Assembly: GCA_022709385.1 (NCBI GenBank)
Contig: JAKLIX010000009.1
Location: forward strand, 1-64,000
DNA length: 64,000 nt
DNA from: Bacteroidota bacterium
GTDB lineage: Bacteria > Bacteroidota > Bacteroidia > Bacteroidales > CAIXZF01
Direction: 5' to 3'
How positions within the stretch are numbered: the stretch's first letter is position 1; each line of letters opens with the position of its first letter. The notes under the pieces are model-generated. The model did no database searches. It saw nothing but the letters and a program-made list of their open reading frames with translations, and was not told the DNA's origin. Positions 1 to 6,755 of the stretch are shown here, piece after piece. The position numbers and the translations under genes are program-made.

Positions 1-141
1 CAACGTGTCGATATACGAATACTTTCGTCTATCCTGCTTATATCAGATTGTGGGTTGAGTGCTGTTATTCAGTTTGTTAAATCACTCTCATGAGCAAAGA
101 TAATACATAATTAGTCTTCTTGTATGAAATAGTTAAAAATT

Positions 142-1524
142 TTATAACTCCAACCTATCCAGAGGATTAACTATCTGATCTAATCCTTTGGTCGTGATGT
201 GAGTATAGATCTGGGTCGTTTTAGGACTGCTGTGCCCCAACAAACTTTGTATATACCTGATGTCAGTGCCATTCTCCAGTAAATGAGTTGCAAATGAATG
301 CCTTAGAGTATGCAGGGTCACACTTTTTCTTATCCCGGCCCTTTTGCAGGCAGCTTTTAATATCGTTTGAACGCTCCTTTCAGAGTACCTACCCCCCATC
401 TGCCCCACGAACAGGTAATCGACGGGATGATACAACAAATAATATTCCCTTAGAATTTGCAGCAAACGCGTTGAAAGGAGAGTGACGCGGTCTTTATTTC
501 CCTTGCCACCTTTGATACTGATCAGCATTCGCCTTGAATCGATGTCTTTGATCTTCAGATTTAAGGCTTCACTGATCCGCAGCCCACCCGAATAGATGGT
601 CATGATCAGGCATTTGTGCTTGAGATTGCTGATGACACCAATAATTCTTTTCATTTCTTCTTCACTGAGGACGACCGGAAGGGTCTTCTCCTTCCTGGGT
701 CGTTCAATGTAATAGACCTTTCGGGGACCCTTAAGTACCTTCTCATAGTAAAACTTAATGGCATTGATAGCCTGATTCTGATAGGAGGTAGATATCTGAC
801 GTTCCTCAACCAGGTATCGCAAGTAGGAAATGATCTCAGGCTGCTGTATGTCATCAATCTCCTTCATATAGAAGTAGTTGATGAACTCTTTAAAACAATC
901 AATGTAGGTCTTGATGGTGTTTTCACTGTACCTGAGCACCTTGAGCGCTTCAATGAATCGATCAGGGACTTGACGGTAATTGGGAATATCTTCGGGTTTT
1001 AATCTGCCTTTCCGGCTAATTTGTTTTAGATCTTCCACATAATCGTATTTCCATCCATTGATCCTGCAAAATTCTACGATTTTTTTAAGTATGGATTCTG
1101 TATGAGGAAGTGTCCACCAACGGTTTTCGGCATCCCAGTGGTAAAAAGGCTGCTGGCGGATCAGCTTCACCAGACCCTTTTCGTAGCGAAAAATCAGACG
1201 TATTCGCCCATGGTGGTATTTTACCACTAACAGACAATTACGATCCACCTCAGGGCCTTGCCCTATCTTCTCTTTTCCCTGATCTTGTCTATCCGCCTCT
1301 TCATGAAGCCTGGGACCGAAATAGTTCCGTATCTGTTGCAGGTTTTCATTCTTATTGGTAATGGTCCAGTAAAAGGAAACCGGATCCCAGCGGGCAAACT
1401 TCAACGTACGGAGAAAACGAATATCAGCCTCGTTCTTCTTCATTTTCAGCAAAATAAACCTTGGTGTACATACCAGGTTCACAGGGAAAACTGATTCTTT
1501 CCCGGATGGTTGGTTCTCGGTCAT
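142..1524 (-). CDS. Tyrosine recombinase with duplicated HARP-like N-terminal repeats
   Basis: Site-specific tyrosine recombinase (lambda integrase/XerD family), 460 aa, expected to cut and rejoin DNA through a 3'-phosphotyrosine intermediate. The catalytic set is complete and correctly spaced: Arg316 in GGLRISE, Lys341 in GGKGNKDR, His405 and Arg408 in HTLRHSFATH, His431 in LGHSS and Tyr440 nine residues later. A SAM-like core-binding domain covers about 185-275. The N-terminus is unusual: two related segments at about 22-70 and 98-153, each with a basic strand followed by a W-D-x(5-6)-W signature (FARWDPVSFYWTI; YHWDAENRWWTLP). These resemble HARP repeats known from SMARCAL1-type annealing helicases; the assignment is by eye. 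No TAnnTTTG promoter was seen upstream, unlike most genes here, which fits foreign origin. The gene lies at the window edge, so any cognate element would extend to the left. Confidence 0.9.
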   Translation of the reverse strand: MTENQPSGKESVFPVNLVCTPRFILLKMKKNEADIRFLRTLKFARWDPVSFYWTITNKNENLQQIRNYFGPRLHEEADRQDQGKEKIGQGPEVDRNCLLVVKYHHGRIRLIFRYEKGLVKLIRQQPFYHWDAENRWWTLPHTESILKKIVEFCRINGWKYDYVEDLKQISRKGRLKPEDIPNYRQVPDRFIEALKVLRYSENTIKTYIDCFKEFINYFYMKEIDDIQQPEIISYLRYLVEERQISTSYQNQAINAIKFYYEKVLKGPRKVYYIERPRKEKTLPVVLSEEEMKRIIGVISNLKHKCLIMTIYSGGLRISEALNLKIKDIDSRRMLISIKGGKGNKDRVTLLSTRLLQILREYYLLYHPVDYLFVGQMGGRYSERSVQTILKAACKRAGIRKSVTLHTLRHSFATHLLENGTDIRYIQSLLGHSSPKTTQIYTHITTKGLDQIVNPLDRLEL

Positions 1525-1803
1525 TGCGTATATTTTATTAATTGGAGGTATTGATGCGGAATTACTTCTTTGAGTCCATTATATCATATATATGCACCAA
1601 ACAGGGCAAAGTGGAAAAAAAAAGCAGCACTGAAGCCAAAATGTATAAGTACCTTCTGGGATCGTTTAAACTTAACCACACTTTTTAACCATGTACCTGT
1701 GCGCGGGTGATCGCCTTCAGTGGTTCACCTGTTGCGGGAATATGAGAAGAAAGGTGATGCTGTTAGCGGATGCAGCCTGCCGGCCGTCCTGTCCTGGAGG
1801 ATG

Positions 1804-1820
1804 AGCCGCATTGCGCGGCT
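1804..1820. repeat. Inverted repeat in the thiL promoter
   Basis: AGCCGC, a five-base spacer, then GCGGCT: a perfect 6-bp palindrome ending five bases before the -7 box of thiL. It covers the place where the -33 element should sit, so it could be an operator or a small hairpin. Function is inferred from position only. Confidence 0.35.
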
Positions 1821-1825
1821 ATTTG

Positions 1826-1833
1826 TACCTTTG
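1826..1833 (+). promoter_or_regulatory. Bacteroidota -7 promoter box (thiL)
   Basis: TACCTTTG matches the Bacteroidota housekeeping -7 consensus TAnnTTTG. It lies 24 bases before the ATG at 1858, which supports that start over upstream in-frame codons. Confidence 0.6.
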
Positions 1834-1857
1834 CAGCCGGCACAAAATTTCCGATCC

Positions 1858-2946
1858 ATGGAACAAAACGAAAACCGGCGCACGGAACTGTCAGCACTCG
1901 GAGAGTTCGGACTGATCCGGCGCCTGACTTCCGGCATCAGGACAAAACATCCCGCAACGCTGCTGGGCATAGGCGACGACTGCGCCGTGACCGATCAGGA
2001 GGGCCATGTGACACTTGTTACTACGGACATGCTGGTGGAAGGGGTTCACTTCAACCTGAGCTATCATCCGCTGAAACACCTGGGCTACAAAGCCGCCGTG
2101 GTCAATATCTCGGATATCCTGGCAATGAACGGCATACCGCGCCAGATGCTGGTGGGTATGGCCGTCTCGAACCGCTTCTCCGTGGAAGCCCTGGAAGAAA
2201 TATATGCCGGACTGCTTGCAGCCTGCAACAAATACGGTCTGGACCTTGTCGGCGGTGATACCGTCAGCAGCAACAAGGGACTGGTGCTGTCGCTTACGGT
2301 GCTGGGAGAGGCAGAAAGGGATGCCTATATCAGAAGATCCACCGCCCGTAAGGGCGACCTGATCTGCGTAACCGGCGACCTGGGAGCGGCATATGCGGGA
2401 CTGCTGATGCTGGAAAGGGAAAAAAAGGTCCTTGAAGCAGACCCCGGCATGCAGCCCGAGCTTGAAGCACATGCCTACATCCTGCAACGGCAGCTGAAAC
2501 CGGAACTCCGGACGGAACTCCGCCCCCTGCTGGCCGAACTGAAGGTGAAACCCACCTCCATGATCGATATTTCCGACGGCCTGGCCTCCGAAACCCTGCA
2601 CCTCTGCCATGATTCAGGCCTGGGTTGCGCCCTGTACGAAGAAAAAATTCCCATCGACCAGGCAACGGCCCGTGCTGCGGAACTGTTCAACATCAACCCT
2701 ATCACCGCTGCCCTGAACGGCGGAGAAGACTATGAACTGCTCTTCACCATCCGCCAGGAAGATTATGAAAAAATCCGCCCTGTTCACTGGATCCGCGTAA
2801 TCGGCCATATGACGGAAGCCGGAAAAGGTCACCTGCTGATCACCCGCAGCGGACAGGCCGTCGGCCTGAATGCCCAGGGATGGGACGCTTTTATACCGAA
2901 AGAACAAAGGAATGCGGAAAAAACGTTTCCAGAGTCATCGGTATAA
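1858..2946 (+). CDS. thiL: Thiamine-monophosphate kinase
   Basis: ThiL phosphorylates thiamine monophosphate to thiamine diphosphate with ATP, the last step of cofactor synthesis, in the cytosol. The 362-aa product has the PurM/ThiL-like fold signatures: GIGDD at residues 37-41, TTDMLVEGVHF at 55-65 with the metal-binding Asp, VNISDILAMNG and GLDLVGGDTV further on, and the late IDISDGLASE and NGGEDYELLF motifs. The length is slightly above the usual 320-350. Start chosen at 1858 because a TAnnTTTG box ends 24 bases upstream and family similarity begins just after. uvrC follows after 33 bases and may be co-transcribed. No thi-box was seen. Confidence 0.93.
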   Translation: MEQNENRRTELSALGEFGLIRRLTSGIRTKHPATLLGIGDDCAVTDQEGHVTLVTTDMLVEGVHFNLSYHPLKHLGYKAAVVNISDILAMNGIPRQMLVGMAVSNRFSVEALEEIYAGLLAACNKYGLDLVGGDTVSSNKGLVLSLTVLGEAERDAYIRRSTARKGDLICVTGDLGAAYAGLLMLEREKKVLEADPGMQPELEAHAYILQRQLKPELRTELRPLLAELKVKPTSMIDISDGLASETLHLCHDSGLGCALYEEKIPIDQATARAAELFNINPITAALNGGEDYELLFTIRQEDYEKIRPVHWIRVIGHMTEAGKGHLLITRSGQAVGLNAQGWDAFIPKEQRNAEKTFPESSV

Positions 2947-2979
2947 AGAATCTAAAAAAAATAGTTTAGCACCCTCCCG

Positions 2980-4800
2980 ATGACTGCACCCAAAAAAAGA
3001 CCGGAATCCATTGATCTGATACTGAAGACACTGCCACACAAACCAGGCGTCTACCAGTTCCTGGACGATAAGGATGTGATCATCTATGTCGGCAAAGCCA
3101 AAGACCTGAAAAAAAGGGTTTCTTCCTACTTTAACAAAGACCGGCAAACCTGGGGCAAGGTATACTGGATGGTGAAACGGATTGCGGATATCCGTACCCT
3201 GGTGGTGGATACCGAACAGGATGCCTTTCTTCTCGAAAACAACCTGATCAAGAAGTATCAGCCACGGTACAATGTGCAGCTCAAAGACGATAAAACCTTT
3301 CCGTGGATATGCATCAGGAATGAACCCTTCCCGCGGGTGTTTTCCACCAGAAATGTCGTAAAGGACGGATCGCAATACTTCGGGCCTTACGCATCCGGCC
3401 GCCTGATGAACACCCTGCTGGAACTGATCCGGCAACTCTACCCGCTGCGGAACTGCAATCTGAACCTCAGCCCGGAAAACATCCGGAAAAAGAAATTCAG
3501 GCTTTGCCTCGAATACCATATCGGAAACTGCAAAGGACCCTGTGAAGGCCTTCAGACGAAGGAAGCATATCAGGAAATGATCACAGAGATCAGAGACATT
3601 ATCAAAGGGAACCTGCAGGGAGTGGCCGAACAGCTTAAAAACCTGATGCATGCCTATGCCGGCCGCATGGAATTCGAGAAGGCACACCTGGTGAAGGAAA
3701 AGCTGATGCTGCTGGAGAAATACCAGAGCAAATCCACCGTGGTGAACCCGCAAATCGCCAACGTGGATGTTTTCACCATCGTGTCTGACCCCCAGGCAGC
3801 CTATGTGAACTTCCTGAAGGTTGTCAATGGTGCCATCATCCAGGCACATACCGTAGAAATCAAAAAGATACTGGACGAACCCGACGACGAATTGTTCAGC
3901 AAGGCCATCTTTAACCTCAGGGAACGTTTCCAGAGCAATGCCAGGGAGCTGATCGTCCCTTTCATTCCCGCCGACAGAATCGAAAACCTGGTGTACACCT
4001 GCCCTCAGCGGGGAGATAAAAAGAAACTGCTCGAACTGTCGGAACGCAATGTGCAGTATTACCGGACTGATAAAGAGAAACAAAAAGAGCTGGTCGATCC
4101 GGAACGGCACAGCAAACGGATACTGGAACAGGCGAAGAAGGACCTCCGGCTGCCCGATCCGCCGGTCAGGATAGAGTGTTTCGACAATTCCAACCTGCAG
4201 GGCAGCCAGGCGGTCTCAGCCATGGTGGTCTTCACCAACGGACGTCCCGATAAGAAAGAATACAGGCATTACAACATCCGCACGGTGACAGGGCCGGACG
4301 ATTTTGCCTCGATGGAGGAAGTGATCCTGAGAAGGTATAAAAGAATGCTGGACGAAAACAAGGCGCTTCCCCAGCTCATCGTCATCGATGGCGGAAAAGG
4401 ACAGCTTTCGGCAGCCGTGAAGAGCCTTGAAAGCCTTGACCTGAGAGGGAAGATCTCAATAATCGGAATCGCAAAAAGACTGGAGGAGATTTACTTCCCG
4501 GGGGATCCCCTGCCGCTCTATCTCGACAAAAAATCGGAAACACTCCGTCTGATCCAGCAACTGCGCGATGAAGCCCACCGCTTCGGGATCACCCATCACA
4601 GGAAAAAAAGACAGAAGGAAACCATCCGCTCCGTGCTGACAGATATACCCGGCATCGGCTATGAAACGGCTCAGAAACTGCTGTGGAAATTCAAATCAGT
4701 GAAGAATATCAGCAAGGCCGGCTTCGATGACCTGGCCGGGGTGGCCGGCAAAGCCAAAGCCAAAATCATCAGCGATTACTTCAGGAATCAGCCTTCCTGA
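2980..4800 (+). CDS. uvrC: Excinuclease ABC subunit C
   Basis: UvrC makes the 3' and 5' incisions in nucleotide excision repair after UvrAB damage recognition. The 606-aa product has the N-terminal GIY-YIG nuclease (GVYQF at 23-27, YVG at 36-38, Arg46), a UVR motif around 205-240 that contacts UvrB, the RNase H-like C-terminal nuclease beginning near IECFDNSNLQG, and a terminal helix-hairpin-helix (TDIPGIGYETAQKLL). Length is normal for the family. It lies 33 bases after thiL on the same strand and converges with the hydrolase gene ending at 4826. No own promoter box was seen. Confidence 0.96.
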   Translation: MTAPKKRPESIDLILKTLPHKPGVYQFLDDKDVIIYVGKAKDLKKRVSSYFNKDRQTWGKVYWMVKRIADIRTLVVDTEQDAFLLENNLIKKYQPRYNVQLKDDKTFPWICIRNEPFPRVFSTRNVVKDGSQYFGPYASGRLMNTLLELIRQLYPLRNCNLNLSPENIRKKKFRLCLEYHIGNCKGPCEGLQTKEAYQEMITEIRDIIKGNLQGVAEQLKNLMHAYAGRMEFEKAHLVKEKLMLLEKYQSKSTVVNPQIANVDVFTIVSDPQAAYVNFLKVVNGAIIQAHTVEIKKILDEPDDELFSKAIFNLRERFQSNARELIVPFIPADRIENLVYTCPQRGDKKKLLELSERNVQYYRTDKEKQKELVDPERHSKRILEQAKKDLRLPDPPVRIECFDNSNLQGSQAVSAMVVFTNGRPDKKEYRHYNIRTVTGPDDFASMEEVILRRYKRMLDENKALPQLIVIDGGKGQLSAAVKSLESLDLRGKISIIGIAKRLEEIYFPGDPLPLYLDKKSETLRLIQQLRDEAHRFGITHHRKKRQKETIRSVLTDIPGIGYETAQKLLWKFKSVKNISKAGFDDLAGVAGKAKAKIISDYFRNQPS

Positions 4801-4825
4801 CCCCGGACTTAGGCAAAGACACCCT

Positions 4826-5572
4826 TCAATGAAAAGAACAAGCCTGTGCTTTCAGGTAAGCCAGGTTTGTATGGTGTATCTGCTGGGCGTAAGGATCGAT
4901 GAAATACAGGGCCTCCCCTGCGCGGAGCTTCTTCAGATAGTTCAGGTTGTCGAGAAGCAGATCTCTATCGGTATTTTGGGCATGGCTGGATATCATATAC
5001 ACATCTTTCAGGCTGCGGTAGCTTTCGAGGGTCGCGATATAGGCATCCAGGTCGGGAGATTCGATATAGGGAAGGGGTGCTTCCAGGTTGTCGCCCACGA
5101 ACACGATGCCATCCTCATGGTCGAAGAAAGTGATGCTGTCTTCGGTATGCCCGGGTGTATGGACAAGTGACACATGGTCGTCAGGGTCTTCCCAACGGTT
5201 TTGGAATACCTCGGTGGGCAGGTGCTTGATCACCTGGCCAAACTGAAAGGTCTCATTTTCTTTCAGTTGTTTATCCCAGTGCATCTCCATGAGTTCCCTG
5301 CACCTGCCGTGTGCAATGATCCTGCTTTCAGGAAAAGCGCAATTTCCCCAGATATGGTCCCAGTGAAAATGCGTATTCACCACCACCACGGGCTGTTGCG
5401 ACGCAAGCTCTCTGATCAGCTCCGTTACCTCCTGCATGCTGTCGGGACCGCAATACGTATCTATTACGTATGTGTGTTTCGCGGCAAAGCAGACATAGGT
5501 ATGGGCAATCCATTCCTGTACTTCGTCAAACAGGATGAGCATTCCCCGTTGACCGCAGCTTTCAGCATGCAT
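4826..5572 (-). CDS. Metallo-beta-lactamase-fold hydrolase
   Basis: A 248-aa MBL-superfamily protein. The zinc signature HxHxDH is intact (THFHWDH, His68 to His73), followed by HTPGHTEDS with a third-strand His and VGDNLEAP with the bridging Asp. Substrate cannot be told from sequence; related proteins include glyoxalase II-like hydrolases, lactonases and quinone-pathway enzymes. The gene starts only six bases after gcvH ends, so it is probably read from the gcvH promoter. ATG at 5572 is used, but Met11 (MLILFDEV) is an equally plausible start, since similarity to the family begins there. No signal peptide is evident, so it is likely cytosolic. Confidence 0.82.
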   Translation of the reverse strand: MHAESCGQRGMLILFDEVQEWIAHTYVCFAAKHTYVIDTYCGPDSMQEVTELIRELASQQPVVVVNTHFHWDHIWGNCAFPESRIIAHGRCRELMEMHWDKQLKENETFQFGQVIKHLPTEVFQNRWEDPDDHVSLVHTPGHTEDSITFFDHEDGIVFVGDNLEAPLPYIESPDLDAYIATLESYRSLKDVYMISSHAQNTDRDLLLDNLNYLKKLRAGEALYFIDPYAQQIHHTNLAYLKAQACSFH

Positions 5573-5578
5573 GGGAAT

Positions 5579-5959
5579 CTATTGCGGCAGGCTTTCCCTG
5601 TAGGCAGCTGCATTCATCAGTGCTGCCGTCTGCGAAGCATCGGTGAGCCTGATACGAATGATCCAGCCCTTGCCATAAGGATCCTGGTTCACCAGTTCCG
5701 GACTTGACTCGAGATCCGGATTGAAATCCAGTATCTCGCCGGAAACCGGCATGTACATATCGGCTACCGTCTTCACTGCCTCGATGGTGCCAAAGCTCTC
5801 TCCCTTGTCGAGGGTTTCTCCCACCGTTTCCACTTCAATAAAAACGATGTCCCCCAATTCATGGGAAGCGTATTCGCTGATACCAACCAGCGCTTCATCG
5901 CCTTGTACCTTCAGCCATTCATGGTCTTTGGTGTACAGATAATCAGCCTGAATATTCAT
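5579..5959 (-). CDS. gcvH: Glycine cleavage system H protein
   Basis: GcvH carries the aminomethyl group between the P, T and L proteins of the glycine cleavage system on a lipoyl-lysine arm. The 126-aa product matches the family in length, with the lipoylation site Lys63 in [13 protein letters not shown]. It has its own TAnnTTTG box 15 bases upstream of ATG and is followed six bases later by the MBL hydrolase. In many Bacteroidota gcvH directly follows sprA; here a small toxin-antitoxin module lies between them. The gcvP and gcvT genes are not in the window. Confidence 0.95.
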   Translation of the reverse strand: MNIQADYLYTKDHEWLKVQGDEALVGISEYASHELGDIVFIEVETVGETLDKGESFGTIEAVKTVADMYMPVSGEILDFNPDLESSPELVNQDPYGKGWIIRIRLTDASQTAALMNAAAYRESLPQ

Positions 5960-5973
5960 ATGCCTTTTTTTTC

Positions 5974-5981
5974 CAAAGGTA
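5974..5981 (-). promoter_or_regulatory. Bacteroidota -7 promoter box (gcvH)
   Basis: Reads TACCTTTG on the minus strand, 14 bases before the gcvH ATG at 5959. This gives gcvH its own promoter, independent of the toxin-antitoxin genes and sprA. Confidence 0.55.
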
Positions 5982-6116
5982 AAAAGTTTTCAAATGCTGC
6001 ACTGATTTTGCCGCAATAATCCCGGGACTGCCTGAGGGTCATTACCGCCCGGGCTGCCGGCAAGTGATCAATCCTTTTAAAAATGAGTGTAAAAGCTTGT
6101 CAGCCGCGGTTAAACT

Positions 6117-6425
6117 TTATTTCTTCCGGACGATTCCAGAAATTCTGAGCAACCTGGCAGAATGGTGAACTGTAAGGATATCAATTCTATACTTATCAAC
6201 AATCTTGTAAACGACTCTGTAACTTCCCATGATTAATTCCCTGAGCCAGGAAAGTCCGAACTCAGGAACAACTCTTCCAGCTTTTGGATAAGATGCAAGG
6301 AGCTGAACCGATTCAAAAAGAGATTGAACAACTTCCTTTGCATATCTTCTGGAATCATTGGCAATCTATTCCCCGATATCTGACAGATCCTGGATCGCCT
6401 GATCTGTCCAAACTATTTTAACCAC
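6117..6425 (-). pseudogene. RelE/ParE-family toxin gene interrupted by an in-frame TAG
   Basis: On the minus strand a GTG at 6425 opens a 102-codon frame with RelE/ParE-type features: KIVWTDQAIQDLSDIGE at the N-terminus, ASYPKAGRVVPEF in the middle, then LRELIMGSYRVVYKI and DILTVHHSARLL at the C-terminus. Codon 20 (6366-6368) is TAG where the family usually has Tyr (IGE-Y-IA). The rest is open to a TAA at 6117-6119, so this is one nonsense change in an otherwise intact toxin. The GTG overlaps the antitoxin's 3' end, typical of coupled toxin-antitoxin pairs. Readthrough or sequencing error cannot be excluded. The family's role is mRNA cleavage or gyrase inhibition; this copy is probably inactive. 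Confidence 0.75.
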
Positions 6426-6595
6426 TTTCTTAGTCTTTTCCTGGCTTCATCATGAGTGCAGACCTTGTTATTGACAGACTGATCCAATCCTCGTTCGACT
6501 TTATCAATGAAAACCAGTTTGTCAACTAATTCGTCCAGGGTGAAAGTCTCCGGGAACTTCGATATTGTCTTGATTACATTATCCTTGTTGAGCAT
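6413..6595 (-). CDS. Small antitoxin of the adjacent RelE/ParE pair
   Basis: A 60-aa protein, start ATG at 6595 preceded by a perfect AGGAGG (6602-6607) with a six-base gap. An upstream GTG in frame at 6616 is less likely because it lies inside the promoter box. The sequence (FTLDELVDKLVFIDKVERG; ends EARKRLRKWLK) resembles short Bacteroidota antitoxins that precede RelE/ParE toxins. I assign the role mainly from that context and the overlap with the toxin frame. It appears intact although its toxin is interrupted, so it may persist as an orphan antitoxin or autorepressor. The module sits between sprA and gcvH. Confidence 0.7.
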   Translation of the reverse strand: MLNKDNVIKTISKFPETFTLDELVDKLVFIDKVERGLDQSVNNKVCTHDEARKRLRKWLK

Positions 6596-6615
6596 GATAT
6601 TCCTCCTTTTCTTCA

Positions 6616-6623
6616 CAAATATA
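6616..6623 (-). promoter_or_regulatory. Bacteroidota -7 promoter box (antitoxin)
   Basis: Reads TATATTTG on the minus strand, 20 bases before the antitoxin ATG at 6595. The leader between them contains the AGGAGG ribosome-binding site. Confidence 0.5.
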
Positions 6624-6702
6624 ACACAATCTCCAATAATATCAAAGATCTATTTAAGCTCACGTTATTTAAAACCCCGGGTCGCAATTTTTTCGCAAAC
6701 TC

Positions 6703-6717
6703 ATGCCGTGTCGGCAT
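6703..6717. terminator. Hairpin downstream of sprA
   Basis: ATGCCG, three-base loop, CGGCAT: a perfect 6-bp stem about 40 bases beyond the sprA stop codon. On the minus strand it is followed by GAGTTTGCG rather than a T run, so it is a weak or Rho-dependent terminator candidate at best. Confidence 0.3.
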
Positions 6718-6755
6718 ATTTAAGCGTGACTATCAAACAGATACCTGGTCAGAAA

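Larger units (their letters stand above)
1525..1857. other. Divergent intergenic region between the recombinase and thiL
   Basis: This 333-base stretch holds no gene I can support. The reading frame of thiL stays open upstream to 1720, but that part has no family similarity and contains the likely promoter, so I treat it as leader. The right end carries an inverted repeat (1804-1820) and a TAnnTTTG box (1826-1833). I saw no TPP riboswitch core (no CTGAGA element with its partner arm), no tRNA and no att-like repeat. Confidence 0.6.

Noticed and set aside
1..141. Attachment site or element end left of the recombinase
   Set aside because: No inverted or direct repeat pair could be found within the window; the left flank is missing.
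1720..1857. N-terminal extension of thiL
   Set aside because: The extra 46 codons have no similarity and contain the promoter box at 1826-1833.
1525..1857. TPP riboswitch before thiL
   Set aside because: The conserved CTGAGA element and matching arm are not present.
2935..4110. Long minus-strand open frame opposite uvrC
   Set aside because: No family similarity, odd composition, and fully antisense to a clear uvrC.
6021..6053. CCCGGG repeated twice 27 bases apart near the toxin-antitoxin module
   Set aside because: Six-base palindromes are too short to support a target duplication or att site.
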